Positions 8,334-16,395 of a DNA stretch of 45,770 nt are shown piece after piece. Origin of the DNA: UMGS755 sp045590535. GTDB lineage: Bacteria; Bacillota; Clostridia; UBA1381; UBA9506. The DNA lies in the NCBI GenBank assembly GCA_045590535.1, contig JAZNRE010000016.1, positions 1-45,770 on the forward strand, written 5' to 3'. Numbering within the stretch: the stretch's first letter is position 1; every line of letters begins with the position of its first letter. A model generated the notes under the pieces. It was not told the origin of the DNA. It was given only the letters and a program-made list of their open reading frames with translations, and made no database searches. The translations under genes were made by a program, and so were the position numbers.

Positions 8334-8996
8334 ATGGTCGTGTTCAAAAAATCAAAAAGCCAGAATATTCATAAACTTATTATGGAGCAAATCCATGATG
8401 TAGAAAATTGCTTGGTAAAGTTTGAGAGTTTTGTCCGTGCCGCTTGCATGTCGGATTTTGACTCAAAAATTCTGTACACACTCTACGAAGAAGTGGACGA
8501 ACAAGAGTCCATGGCAGATGCTTCGTTGCGCCGTATGATTGATTCCCTCAGCGGAAGCGCTTTTCTTCCCTCAAGCCGTGAAGAAATCATTTCCATCGCT
8601 ACCTCATGCGACCGTGTCGCCAACAGATGTGAAGCAGTTGCTCAAATCGTCATACTTCAGCAGCTTAAACTGCCTGCCGACTACGCAGAGCCGATGCTCG
8701 AAATTGCATCAATTACCAAAGTGCAGTTTAATCTGTTGAAAGAATCTATCAGCTGCCTTTTTGATAATTTTGGAGCCTTCTTAAATGACCACTCCATTCT
8801 GGATCAAATTCGTAAGGAAGAATCCAAAGTTGATGATATTGAAAAAATGTTATACAAAAAAACCTATGCGCTTGACATGGGTCTTGCCGAGCGTATGCAA
8901 ATCTCCAATCTGGTTGAGCATATTTGCGCTATCTCTGATGCGATTGAAAATATTGCAGACAAAATTCAGATTATGTTGGTAACAAGAAAGGCATAA
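8334..8996 (+). CDS. DUF47 / PhoU-like phosphate transport regulator
   Basis: A 220-residue, almost wholly helical protein of the DUF47 (PhoU-like, TIGR00153-type) family. These proteins are encoded next to PiT carriers and are thought to control phosphate uptake. The family pattern is visible as two similar three-helix halves: EEVDEQESMADASLRRM in the first, and EESKVDDIEKMLYKKTYALD with SNLVEHICAISDAIENIADKIQIM in the second. The acidic E-x-x-x-D motifs are the metal-binding type seen in PhoU. The start is either ATG 8334 (only 4 bases after AGGAG) or GTG 8340 (10 bases after); the difference is two residues. It precedes pit by 11 bases in one operon. Confidence 0.88.
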   Translation: MVVFKKSKSQNIHKLIMEQIHDVENCLVKFESFVRAACMSDFDSKILYTLYEEVDEQESMADASLRRMIDSLSGSAFLPSSREEIISIATSCDRVANRCEAVAQIVILQQLKLPADYAEPMLEIASITKVQFNLLKESISCLFDNFGAFLNDHSILDQIRKEESKVDDIEKMLYKKTYALDMGLAERMQISNLVEHICAISDAIENIADKIQIMLVTRKA

Positions 8997-9007
8997 AGGT
9001 AAAAATA

Positions 9008-10081
9008 ATGATATACTTACTGTTACTTTCCGGTTTGTTTATGGGGTGGTCATTGGGCACCAATGATGCTGCCAATGCTTTCGGTACCGCAGTTGCTACT
9101 CGCGTAGTAAAATTTCGTACTGCGATTGCTATCATCGCATCATTTGTCGTTATCGGTGCATTCATCGGGGGTGCAAACAACATTACCTCGGTGGCAAAGT
9201 TGGCAACCAGTAACGAAGTCATTGCTTCTCTAGACAAAGCATCCAATGCTATTGCAAACGGCACTACAGAATCTCTTCGCTGGCAGTCGGCATGGAAAGC
9301 GGCAATCATTTTTGCTTGTGCTGGTCTTACCGTATTTGCGATGAGTTATCTCAAATTCCCTGTTTCTGCAAATCAATCTATTACCGGTGCGATTATCGGT
9401 TGGGGACTTTTTTATGCGGACTATTCGAATCCTGAGGTTCTAGCGGTAAATCTTCCACAAATCACTAAATTTGCTTCTACCTGGATTTTAAATCCTTTAG
9501 GAGCAGGCATTATTGCTTTTATACTGGTATTTCTGTTCAACAAGTTTTTGGCAAATCGTATAACAACCTTGAGTAAATATGATACATTTATCAAAATCGG
9601 TTATATTGTATCCGGTATGTTTGCTTCTTATAGCATTGGACAGAATAGTTCTGCAAATGTAACCGCACTGTATTACGATATGGTTTTTGAGCAAACAGGT
9701 GTTGCTACCAACCTGCTTACCAATCCACAACTCACCGCAACGATTGGTGGCATTGCCATCGCCCTTGGGGTATTGACATTTTCAAAGCGTGTTATGATGA
9801 CCGTAGGGAGCAGCATTGCTCAAATCAGCCAAACAGACGGATTTTTGGTTATTATCGCTATGGCATTGACGGTTGTTTTGATGGGTAAGTTTATGGGAAT
9901 TCCTGTTTCTACCTCTCAGGCCGTGGTAGGTGCCGTCATTGGTGCCGGCATGACCCGTGGCGTTAAAAATGTCAATTTTGGCGTATTTAAGCGCATCGCT
10001 GTTGCGTGGGTAAGTTCTCCCACCATAGCAGGCCTGCTTGCCTACATCGTCGCTTTTTTAACCAGATTTTATTTTGCATAA
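9008..10081 (+). CDS. pit: PiT-family inorganic phosphate transporter
   Basis: A 357-residue low-affinity phosphate:H+ or phosphate:Na+ symporter in the cytoplasmic membrane. The PiT signature occurs twice, as expected from the internal duplication: GTNDAANAFGTAVATR near residue 18, and GIPVSTSQAVVGAVIGAGMTRG near the C-terminus. A related FPVSANQSITGAIIGWG sits in the first half. About ten membrane segments are visible. Coupling to the DUF47 gene upstream is the classical arrangement. A strong terminator follows directly. Confidence 0.94.
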   Translation: MIYLLLLSGLFMGWSLGTNDAANAFGTAVATRVVKFRTAIAIIASFVVIGAFIGGANNITSVAKLATSNEVIASLDKASNAIANGTTESLRWQSAWKAAIIFACAGLTVFAMSYLKFPVSANQSITGAIIGWGLFYADYSNPEVLAVNLPQITKFASTWILNPLGAGIIAFILVFLFNKFLANRITTLSKYDTFIKIGYIVSGMFASYSIGQNSSANVTALYYDMVFEQTGVATNLLTNPQLTATIGGIAIALGVLTFSKRVMMTVGSSIAQISQTDGFLVIIAMALTVVLMGKFMGIPVSTSQAVVGAVIGAGMTRGVKNVNFGVFKRIAVAWVSSPTIAGLLAYIVAFLTRFYFA

Positions 10082-10087
10082 TACATA

Positions 10088-10131
10088 AACAACTCCAGGG
10101 GCATCAAAATTCCCCAGGAGTTGTTTTTTTA
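10088..10131 (+). terminator. Rho-independent terminator of the pit operon
   Basis: The arms AACAACTCC (10088-10096) and GGAGTTGTT (10117-10125) pair perfectly. An inner GGG/CCC extension follows after one mismatch, and then a run of T (10124-10131). It lies 6 bases after the pit stop. Confidence 0.88.
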
Positions 10132-10196
10132 TTCATCGACAACCATAGCCCTGACTGTCCGGATAGGCACAAATTTGTTCTTTCAATTTTACAGAT

Positions 10197-10300
10197 TCCC
10201 TTGTGTGTAAAGAGTGCTGTCACAAAGCGACCAAGGGATTGTTTTATGTTTACAATCCTTCCGTCACGCTCCGCATGCCATTCTCCTTTACACAAGGATG
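10197..10300. repeat. Palindromic repeat element (MITE/REP-like), degenerate copy
   Basis: About 104 bases that fold back on themselves. The ends CCTTGTG (10199-10205) and CACAAGG (10291-10297) are complementary, and so are the inner arms GGATTGT (10236-10242) and ACAATCC (10252-10258). The left arm contains CTGTC...GAC, an architecture shared with the left arm of the element at 26960-27110. The right arm has TCCGTCACGC and CTCCTTTACACAAGG. I recall similar palindromes dispersed in clostridial genomes, but copy number cannot be checked here. Confidence 0.6.
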
Positions 10301-10332
10301 GCCTATATTAAATCTAATTACACCACAATGAC

Positions 10333-10367
10333 AAAAGGATGCAATACAAATTATATTGCATCCTTTT
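10333..10367 (-). terminator. Hairpin, probable terminator of the FTR-like/PspC operon
   Basis: A perfect 14-bp stem (AAAAGGATGCAATA / TATTGCATCCTTTT) with a 7-base loop. On the minus strand the stem ends in TTTT, but the following bases are not a clean U-run, so termination is plausible rather than certain. It could act in the plus direction too. Confidence 0.55.
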
Positions 10368-10478
10368 ATCTTTATTTAATTTTGCGCCGTAAACCCTTTG
10401 CATTGTTTAATTTCATAACAAATAATGTGTATGTTTTTAAATACTCCGCTGCAGCTATAGCAACCTTTTTCACTACTG

Positions 10479-10676
10479 TTATTTCTCTTTATAATACAGC
10501 ATGCAATGACAAAAGCCTTCAAAATCAGGGTCTTTAATTTGTTCTTTAAAAGCCTTGCACATACATTTTGTATCTTCGTTTTGTTCTCGCACACAGGGGC
10601 AATAGCCACCTGTACGCTTTAGTCCCTCCTGAACTACTTTCACGATTTCTGCATCGGGATTAAACTTGATTTTCAT
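10479..10676 (-). CDS. Small ferredoxin-thioredoxin reductase catalytic-subunit-like protein
   Basis: A 65-residue protein resembling the catalytic beta chain of ferredoxin:thioredoxin reductase. Three C-x-C pairs are visible: C26/C28 (CPC), C38/C40 (CMC) and C56/C58 (CHC). The end reads GFCHCMLYYKE, the typical FTR-beta ending. In classical FTR the pattern is CPC, CHC, CHC around a 4Fe-4S cluster with an adjacent redox disulfide. Here the first spacing is shorter (CPC-x9-CMC-x15-CHC) and no partner subunit is nearby, so it belongs to the short stand-alone family. Substrate and electron donor are unknown. It starts 2 bases after the PspC gene ends, in the same operon. Confidence 0.78.
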   Translation of the reverse strand: MKIKFNPDAEIVKVVQEGLKRTGGYCPCVREQNEDTKCMCKAFKEQIKDPDFEGFCHCMLYYKEK

Positions 10677-10678
10677 GC

Positions 10679-10870
10679 TTACATCTCCTCAATTTTCGGC
10701 ATAACCAATGCAGCAACGATATAGGCAATGATGCCGCATCCGCCAAACAGGGTAAATAAAACCCAGGCCAGACGAACAAGGGTGGAATCCATTTCGAAAT
10801 ATTCGGCTATTCCGCCGCAAACACCGCATACCTTTTTATCCGCTACTGATTTGTAAAGCTTCTTTTTCAT
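10679..10870 (-). CDS. PspC-domain small membrane protein
   Basis: A 63-residue single PspC domain. It has the family-typical pattern KKLYKSVADKKVCGVCGGIAEYF followed by DSTLVRLAWVLFTLFGG and one hydrophobic segment ending AALVMPKIEE. PspC domain proteins are linked to membrane-stress responses in many bacteria, but stand-alone copies like this are mostly uncharacterised. A clean ribosome binding site (GGAGG) precedes the ATG. It is followed after 2 bases by the FTR-like gene. Confidence 0.9.
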   Translation of the reverse strand: MKKKLYKSVADKKVCGVCGGIAEYFEMDSTLVRLAWVLFTLFGGCGIIAYIVAALVMPKIEEM

Positions 10871-10898
10871 AATATGTACCTCCGATATGATTTTTATT

Positions 10899-11141
10899 TT
10901 ATAAGATTATTGTAATAAGATTATACGCTGTGATGATGGATAAAAACAGGGCCAACAACAGAAAACAAACTGCTGACTTTTTCATCCCTTTATCTTTATT
11001 TTCTTTTGATGTGATGAACATGGTGACGGCCAGACAGGTAAACATAACAGGTATTGTGATGTCATACGAAAGCGCTTTGGTCAATCCCAAAATGCCAAAT
11101 GCAACCGTTAAAGACGAGAACAAAAGTTTTGCATTTTGCAT
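10899..11141 (-). CDS. Small membrane protein of unknown function
   Basis: An 80-residue protein starting at ATG 11141 (MQNAKLLFSS), 8 bases after GGAGG. Three hydrophobic segments are visible (about residues 6-25, 29-45 and 56-78), separated by a charged loop KENKDKGMKKS. I do not recognise a family. It lies 28 bases upstream of pspC on the same strand, so it is probably the first gene of a three-gene small-protein operon with pspC and the FTR-like gene. The strong ribosome binding site and clear membrane pattern make it a real gene. Confidence 0.65.
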   Translation of the reverse strand: MQNAKLLFSSLTVAFGILGLTKALSYDITIPVMFTCLAVTMFITSKENKDKGMKKSAVCFLLLALFLSIITAYNLITIIL

Positions 11142-11252
11142 AGATGATACCTCCAACTTTCATTTATAATTTTGACGAAATTTGTCGTTCTGTTTTGTAA
11201 AAACAGCGCATAATCATTTCGTCATTTTTCCCTCTGTTAACCCTTGTGAATT

Positions 11253-12608
11253 TTATCGATTTTGAAGGTCTATATATTCCCTTTTTTCTTTCACATTGAT
11301 ATAGGCAGGGCGAATAATTTTGCCGTTATTTTGAATTTCTTCAATTCTATGAGCGCTCCAGCCCGCAATTCTTGAAATGGCAAAAATGGGGGTGTAAAGC
11401 TCATAAGGGAGATTGAGCATTTTATAAATTAGACCTGAATAAAAGTCAACATTGGCGCTGACGCCTTTATATATTTTTCGCATATCACCAATAATCTGCG
11501 GGGCAAGCTTTGCCACGCTCTCATAAAGCGCAAATTCTTCTTCGCACCCTTTTTCTTTGGATAAATCCTTGGCACAAATCTTAAGAACATCGGCTCTTGG
11601 GTCTGATTTTGAATATACAGCATGACCCATGCCATAAATCAGACCAGCATTATCGAAAGCTTCTTTTTTCAACAGCTTGGCAAGATAGTTCTCAATTTCC
11701 GTTTCGTTATTTGTGTTAATGGTTTTTTTCATATCGTCAAACATTTGGACAACTTTAATGTTAGCGCCACCATGCCTTGGGCCTTTTAAAGAGCCCAGTG
11801 CCGCCGCAACCGCAGAATAAGTATCGGTGCCCGAGGAGGTAACAACATGGGTTGTAAAGCTTGAGTTATTACCGCCGCCATGCTCTGCATGAAGCACAAA
11901 AGCCAAGTCAAGAACCGCCGCTTCAAGTGGCGAAAAGCTTCCGTCTTTGCGAAGAATGTGCAAAGTATTTTCAGCAGTAGTCAAATACGGCTTTGGATTT
12001 CTAATATGCAAGCTTTTATTTAAATGATAATGCCGATATCCATGATAGCCATACACCGCTAAAAGCGGAAACATTGAAATGAGCTGCAAGCTTTGTCTGA
12101 GTACATTTTCAACGGATGTATCATCCGGATTTTCATCATATGAATATAGAGCCAGAACACTTCTTGAAAGAATGTTCATCATATCTTTGCTTGGTGCTTT
12201 GAGAATCATATCTCGCACAAAAGACTGTGGAAGGCTGCGATAATCGGCCAATGTTTTCTTAAACTTATCAAGCTCCTCAGAAGTAGGTAATTCAGAAAAC
12301 AACAAAAGATAAATGACTTCTTCAAACCCAAATCGATTGTCCTTTTGAAAACCGCTTACCAAATCTCGCACATTATAACCGCGGAAATACAGTTCACCCT
12401 CGCAAGGAATGACTTCTCCATCAGCACCAATTTCTTTGGCTTTTATATGGGATATTTCCGTTAAACCCGTCACAACGCCGTTTCCGTCTAAATCACGAAG
12501 ACCGCGTTTAACATTGTGCTCTGGATACATTTCAGGCTGAATATGGTTATTGCTGCATGAAAGGGCAGCAAGTTCTTTCACATATGGTGTAATTTCAGAA
12601 TATTTCAT
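11253..12608 (-). CDS. gltA: Citrate synthase
   Basis: A 451-residue citrate synthase that condenses acetyl-CoA with oxaloacetate. In anaerobes it feeds 2-oxoglutarate and glutamate synthesis. The family core is clear: ELYFRGYNVRDLV, the active-site His in VLHAEHGGGNNSSFTTHVV, the GSLKGPRHGGANIKV loop with the second catalytic His, MGHAVYSKSDPRADVLK with the third active-site region, and NVDFYSGLIYKML. The catalytic Asp is in NVDFYSG. The C-terminal SRIAGWSAHRIEE fits. It is transcribed alone from a promoter 53 bases upstream. Length is somewhat above the usual ~430 because of a longer N-terminal part, as in other clostridial enzymes. Confidence 0.95.
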   Translation of the reverse strand: MKYSEITPYVKELAALSCSNNHIQPEMYPEHNVKRGLRDLDGNGVVTGLTEISHIKAKEIGADGEVIPCEGELYFRGYNVRDLVSGFQKDNRFGFEEVIYLLLFSELPTSEELDKFKKTLADYRSLPQSFVRDMILKAPSKDMMNILSRSVLALYSYDENPDDTSVENVLRQSLQLISMFPLLAVYGYHGYRHYHLNKSLHIRNPKPYLTTAENTLHILRKDGSFSPLEAAVLDLAFVLHAEHGGGNNSSFTTHVVTSSGTDTYSAVAAALGSLKGPRHGGANIKVVQMFDDMKKTINTNNETEIENYLAKLLKKEAFDNAGLIYGMGHAVYSKSDPRADVLKICAKDLSKEKGCEEEFALYESVAKLAPQIIGDMRKIYKGVSANVDFYSGLIYKMLNLPYELYTPIFAISRIAGWSAHRIEEIQNNGKIIRPAYINVKEKREYIDLQNR

Positions 12609-12660
12609 GCATCATACCTCCTTACGATCTGTTCACTACAAGAAAACTCTCTACAGGCCA

Positions 12661-12689
12661 AGTATACCATATTTTTTCCTGAAAATCAA
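12661..12689 (-). promoter_or_regulatory. Promoter of citrate synthase
   Basis: On the minus strand: -35 TTGATT (12684-12689), 17-base spacer, -10 TATACT (12661-12666). It lies 53 bases before the gltA start, which has an AAGGAGG ribosome binding site. Confidence 0.75.
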
Positions 12690-12703
12690 TATTTATAAGA
12701 TAT

Positions 12704-12734
12704 AATAAAACCCCGCAAAAATACTTTTGCGGGG
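12704..12734 (-). terminator. Terminator of the licCA-symporter operon
   Basis: A perfect 10-bp stem (CCCCGCAAAA / TTTTGCGGGG, 12711-12734) with a 4-base loop, followed on the minus strand by TTTTAT. It lies 20 bases after the symporter stop. Confidence 0.9.
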
Positions 12735-12753
12735 CTGTGGTGATTGTGTTTTA

Positions 12754-14340
12754 TTATAAATTTGTTACATAAGGAATAACCCAGAACGCAAGCAACACGG
12801 CGACAACAATTCCGCCCAATGCAATAGACAAAATGGCTGTTTTCTTGGTTTTTCTTATTTCATCAGGATCCTTTTCGCTCTCAGGCATAACATGCAAGGC
12901 TTCTCTTTGTGCTTTTTCTTCCGGTGTAACCTTTGTACATAAGCTTCCGATTACAATACCCAAAATGTTTGCAGCCAACCCTACAAAGAAGGGATCTAAA
13001 AATACTGGCAGAGTGATTGCCTGAACCGACGCATAAATCTTGACCGCTGCACAGGCTAAAAAGCCAAATAGCATACCACAAAACGCACCGGTTTTGGTAA
13101 TTCTTTTGCTCCAAATACTTGCAATGCTGACTGGCAACCAAGAGCAAGCAACAACCGTTGCACCAAGGAACATAATCCAAAATACCTGCGGCGGATTGAA
13201 ATGTGCAACCACCATAACGATAACGGCCGCAACGACTATTGTTAATCTGCCGATTCTCAATTTTTTCTTATCGTCTTTGATATCAACAAGGTCATTTGCA
13301 ACAGCTGAACCTATGATAGATAAAAATGTTGTAGCCGATGAAATGCCTGCGGCTAATATACCGGTTAGCATCACCACGCCTAAAATGGTGGGGACAAGCG
13401 TCGTTGACGCCCATACAATAATATGGGACTGGCTTGCGAGTTCAGGATTAAAATAATTGAGAAGAGCTGAACCACACTTAACGATAAACTCTAACAGAAA
13501 TACAAAAACGGCTGCCCAAATAGACGAACGAATGACAACATGTTCATTTTTTGCCATAAGATACCGGCTTGCTTGCCACGGTCCTACCATACATACGGAC
13601 ATCCATACTATGCCATAAGCAAAGGCCCAAATCATATTTTGCGTTCCTGTGGGATATAAATAATCAGGGTTTCCTGCCCATGATAAAACATCAGGATTTG
13701 TTTGAGCTAATGTTTCAACAATGTTAAACCATCCGCCACCTTGACAGGTTGCAATAATGATTGTAACTAAAGTAACAATTGTGAACAAACCATACATAAT
13801 GGTATCGGTAATTAAAACACCTCTTGAGCCCGATGTAACGGTTAAGAGTGTAAATGTGATCAGCGCCAGCAAAATACACAGGCTATAGTCTACGCCGGTT
13901 ACAAGATTCATAAGTGTTCCTATGCCCTGCATGGTCGATAAAAGATACACAACAATTGTGATCAGTTCTGTAACAGCAGCAAGCTTTCTCAACACCGGAG
14001 AGTCAAAGCGTTTTCCGAAAAATTCAGGAATTGTATTGGATTCACTTCTGCGCAGATATCGGCCAAAGAATACGCCACCTAAAGTATAACCCACAATCAG
14101 CATTGTTCCCAACATAATCAACGGCGAAAAAATGCCTGCATAGGCTTCGCCCGCATCACCAAAGTACAATCCTGTTCCGCAATAGGATGCTACCAATGAG
14201 CCTACAATTAAAAAGGTTGGCGCTTTGCGTCCTGCAACAAAGAAATCATTGGCATCTTTCACGCCACGGCTTATAAAAGCACCGATGACGATGTAGATAA
14301 CCATTGAAAAAATCATACCAATTAAATAAATATTACTCAT
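12754..14340 (-). CDS. Sodium:solute symporter (SSS family), choline-pathway associated
   Basis: A 528-residue, roughly 13-segment Na+-coupled carrier of the SSS/SLC5 family. Family features are DFFVAGRKAPTFLIVGSLVASYCGTG near the N-terminus, NTIPEFFGKRF, and the GILAAGISSATTFLSIIGSAVANDLVD stretch, the typical SSS core with its sodium-site small residues. The best start is ATG 14340 (MSNIYLIG), 8 bases after GAGGAGGG; it overlaps the stop of a 42-residue microprotein. Substrate is not readable from the carrier alone. Because the first gene of the operon encodes a fused choline-kinase/cytidylyltransferase-like enzyme, choline or a related amino-alcohol is the natural guess. Confidence 0.9.
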   Translation of the reverse strand: MSNIYLIGMIFSMVIYIVIGAFISRGVKDANDFFVAGRKAPTFLIVGSLVASYCGTGLYFGDAGEAYAGIFSPLIMLGTMLIVGYTLGGVFFGRYLRRSESNTIPEFFGKRFDSPVLRKLAAVTELITIVVYLLSTMQGIGTLMNLVTGVDYSLCILLALITFTLLTVTSGSRGVLITDTIMYGLFTIVTLVTIIIATCQGGGWFNIVETLAQTNPDVLSWAGNPDYLYPTGTQNMIWAFAYGIVWMSVCMVGPWQASRYLMAKNEHVVIRSSIWAAVFVFLLEFIVKCGSALLNYFNPELASQSHIIVWASTTLVPTILGVVMLTGILAAGISSATTFLSIIGSAVANDLVDIKDDKKKLRIGRLTIVVAAVIVMVVAHFNPPQVFWIMFLGATVVACSWLPVSIASIWSKRITKTGAFCGMLFGFLACAAVKIYASVQAITLPVFLDPFFVGLAANILGIVIGSLCTKVTPEEKAQREALHVMPESEKDPDEIRKTKKTAILSIALGGIVVAVLLAFWVIPYVTNL

Positions 14341-14461
14341 CCTTGTTTCCCTCCTCAACTTTGGTTTCTACATTGTCAAAATCCTTTTTTATGCGAACAT
14401 ACGAAAGCACACCCGCAAGCGCTACCCACAACCCAACGAACGCTACAATTGCAAATTCCAT
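14333..14461 (-). CDS. 42-residue single-pass membrane microprotein, likely symporter accessory subunit
   Basis: A very small gene lying exactly between the two large operon genes. ATG 14461 follows the licCA stop with no gap (TAAATG), behind GAGGAGGAAAAAAG. Its TAA stop overlaps the symporter ATG (ATGAGTAA). The product has one hydrophobic N-terminal helix (MEFAIVAFVGLWVALAGVL) and a charged tail (RIKKDFDNVETKVEEGNKDE). Small one-helix accessory proteins encoded directly before a sodium symporter are known (MetS of the MetPS system and similar symporter small subunits), and this has the same size, topology and position. The function as a symporter subunit is inference. Strict translational coupling on both sides supports a real gene. 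Confidence 0.8.
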   Translation of the reverse strand: MEFAIVAFVGLWVALAGVLSYVRIKKDFDNVETKVEEGNKDE

Positions 14462-16237
14462 TTATCTTTTTTCCTCCTCTTTATCTAATTTGCAGAATTC
14501 ATCTGCATATTTTCTCATTTTTTTATACCACAGCATTTGCCAACTGGCACAATCCAGTCCTGTTCTTATGTAATACAAAGACCATATATACCAGTAGTAA
14601 TAATTGACGGCTGCACAACCTAAAATGTGTCTTTTCTCGGCTTTGGTTGGTTTTCTTTTATAATATACACTTAAAACATCGTCAATTGCATCAAGTGGAA
14701 AATCTTCAGCCGCAAAAAGCTTGCACAAATCATTTCCGATGTCGCTGTCGCCGGCATATTCCCAATCAATCAGATATAATTCTTCGCCTGACAAAAGTAA
14801 ATTCGGGGCATATATATCATTGTGACAAAGAGTTACTTGCCAGTTATCCTTTTTTATTTTAATATTTATCGGCACAATGCTTTCTCTGATTGCCAAAGCA
14901 TCTTCAACCGCTACTATATCGACTGTTTTAAGTCTGTCAAGCATAATATCGGCTTGCTCAAAATAATCAAACTTTTTCCCGCAAGTTATTTTACTTTCAT
15001 GAAGCGTTCTCATATGAGCACACAATTTTTCAAGATGTTTTTTGTTTTTAAAGCTGAACTCTTCGGTTGTATCCACAAAATAGGAAAGTTTCCATCCACT
15101 GCTTGCGTCGTCATACAAATAGGAATTATCAATACCCAGCTCCTTGGCAGACAGCATTGCAAAATGCTCTCTTTCTCTGTCAATATAGCCTATGGTATTG
15201 ATTCCGGGGTTTCTGTAAATATAGGTTTTGCCTTTAAAATCAAATTTAAAGGCGCTGTTGGTAAGTCCGCCTTTAACAGGATAAATGTTTTTTATGTCCT
15301 GAGGCTTGCCCTTTAAAACGGAACAGATATTCTTAACGACCTTTAAATCGTTATGAATGAAAAAATCAGGGTCAAACTTTCTCAAATCTTCAACTGAATC
15401 AAATTCCAAAATATCATCATCTTCACATTTAACCATATACATGGGCAGTGTATCTAAATTTTCCGCATAAATACCTTCCCAGTACAAGCCCTCAACACCG
15501 GGTTTGTTATAATATTCCTCTAAAATGGTTTTAAATCTTTTACTGAAGCTTGAATCAAAGTAGGCATGTCCCTGCATAGTCCAGGCGTCTTTACAGGGTT
15601 TTTGGGTTGCAACGATCAAGCCTTGTCTGTCCGTTATAAGACCTCTTTCTGTTTTACTTTCACCCGGTAAAAACTGTGCACAATAAAGGCTGTGATATTC
15701 ATAAGAATGAAACAGATTTTCGGGATAGTAGTTATCGGCACAGCAAATATATGTGCTATCCAAAAATTCCCTTGCAGCGTATACGCTTGAATGGGTATTT
15801 CTCTTTTTATAGTCATTATTTACTACAATTTCCACATCCCATTTATCCTTGAGATAAAGAAACTTTTCAAGCATATGCCCAACAACCACGACAACTTGCT
15901 CTACGCCTTTTTCTTTTAGCTGTCGAATTTGTCTTTCAATCAGCACCTCGCCGGTTACAACGGTTAGTCCCTTGGGAAATTCATAAGAAATAGGGGCAAA
16001 TCTGGTTGCCATTCCCGCTGCCAAAATAATGGCATTTTTCACGCGGTACTCTTTCATTACATTTATGCCCGACGCGGTCAGTTCATTTTGCTCAACATAT
16101 CCCTTTTCCCGAAGCCCTTTTAGCGTTTGGCTTACCGTGCCAAGGGAAAGCTTGATTTTTTGCACAATTTGTCGTTGGGTTAATGGCCCGTCTTCAATAA
16201 GACATCTCATAACCAAAAATTCGTTATATGTAATCAA
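14462..16237 (-). CDS. Fusion of winged-helix regulator, LicC-like nucleotidyltransferase and LicA-like choline kinase
   Basis: A 591-residue three-domain protein. Residues 1-62 form a MarR/GntR-like winged helix (TQRQIVQKIKLSLGTVSQTLKGLREKGYV). Residues ~67-290 are a nucleotidyltransferase of the LicC/GlmU-N type, with the signature LAAGMATRFAPISYEFPKG (72-90) and metal/substrate residues CADNYY. Residues ~305-590 are a LicA/aminoglycoside-phosphotransferase-like kinase with the catalytic HNDIYAPN (472-479) and IDWEYAG (490-496). LicA phosphorylates choline and LicC makes CDP-choline, so the fusion could do both steps; the HTH may autoregulate the operon. It starts at TTG 16237. The gene leads an operon with a microprotein and an SSS carrier. 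Actual substrate is inferred, and no LicD transferase is in the window. Confidence 0.87.
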   Translation of the reverse strand: MITYNEFLVMRCLIEDGPLTQRQIVQKIKLSLGTVSQTLKGLREKGYVEQNELTASGINVMKEYRVKNAIILAAGMATRFAPISYEFPKGLTVVTGEVLIERQIRQLKEKGVEQVVVVVGHMLEKFLYLKDKWDVEIVVNNDYKKRNTHSSVYAAREFLDSTYICCADNYYPENLFHSYEYHSLYCAQFLPGESKTERGLITDRQGLIVATQKPCKDAWTMQGHAYFDSSFSKRFKTILEEYYNKPGVEGLYWEGIYAENLDTLPMYMVKCEDDDILEFDSVEDLRKFDPDFFIHNDLKVVKNICSVLKGKPQDIKNIYPVKGGLTNSAFKFDFKGKTYIYRNPGINTIGYIDREREHFAMLSAKELGIDNSYLYDDASSGWKLSYFVDTTEEFSFKNKKHLEKLCAHMRTLHESKITCGKKFDYFEQADIMLDRLKTVDIVAVEDALAIRESIVPINIKIKKDNWQVTLCHNDIYAPNLLLSGEELYLIDWEYAGDSDIGNDLCKLFAAEDFPLDAIDDVLSVYYKRKPTKAEKRHILGCAAVNYYYWYIWSLYYIRTGLDCASWQMLWYKKMRKYADEFCKLDKEEEKR

Positions 16238-16311
16238 AACATTTCACAGCCTTTCTTTAAATAAAGCTTGTTCATTTTTTTTGATTTTTTTCATTTTTTG
16301 AACACAGCTTC

Positions 16312-16340
16312 ATTTTACAATACAAAATTAAGTTTGTCAA
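16312..16340 (-). promoter_or_regulatory. Promoter of the licCA-microprotein-symporter operon
   Basis: On the minus strand: -35 TTGACA (16335-16340), 17-base spacer, -10 TAAAAT (16312-16317). It lies 75 bases before the TTG start. A consensus -35 and exact spacing make it convincing. Confidence 0.78.
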
Positions 16341-16395
16341 TACTAAAATTTTGGTTAATACAACCCATATATTTTAAATGACAATAAGAACCCCA

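Larger units (their letters stand above)
10082..10478. other. 397-base noncoding gap between convergent pit and the FTR-like gene
   Basis: Contains the pit terminator, a degenerate palindromic repeat (10197-10300) and a strong AT-rich hairpin (10333-10367). The rest (about 10370-10478) shows no recognisable feature. The short open frames here lack ribosome binding sites and family resemblance. Confidence 0.65.

Noticed and set aside
8117..8347. 76-codon open frame in the AEC/DUF47 gap
   Set aside because: AT-rich sequence gives K/I/Y-rich translation, there is no ribosome binding site, and it overlaps the consensus promoter of the opposite strand.
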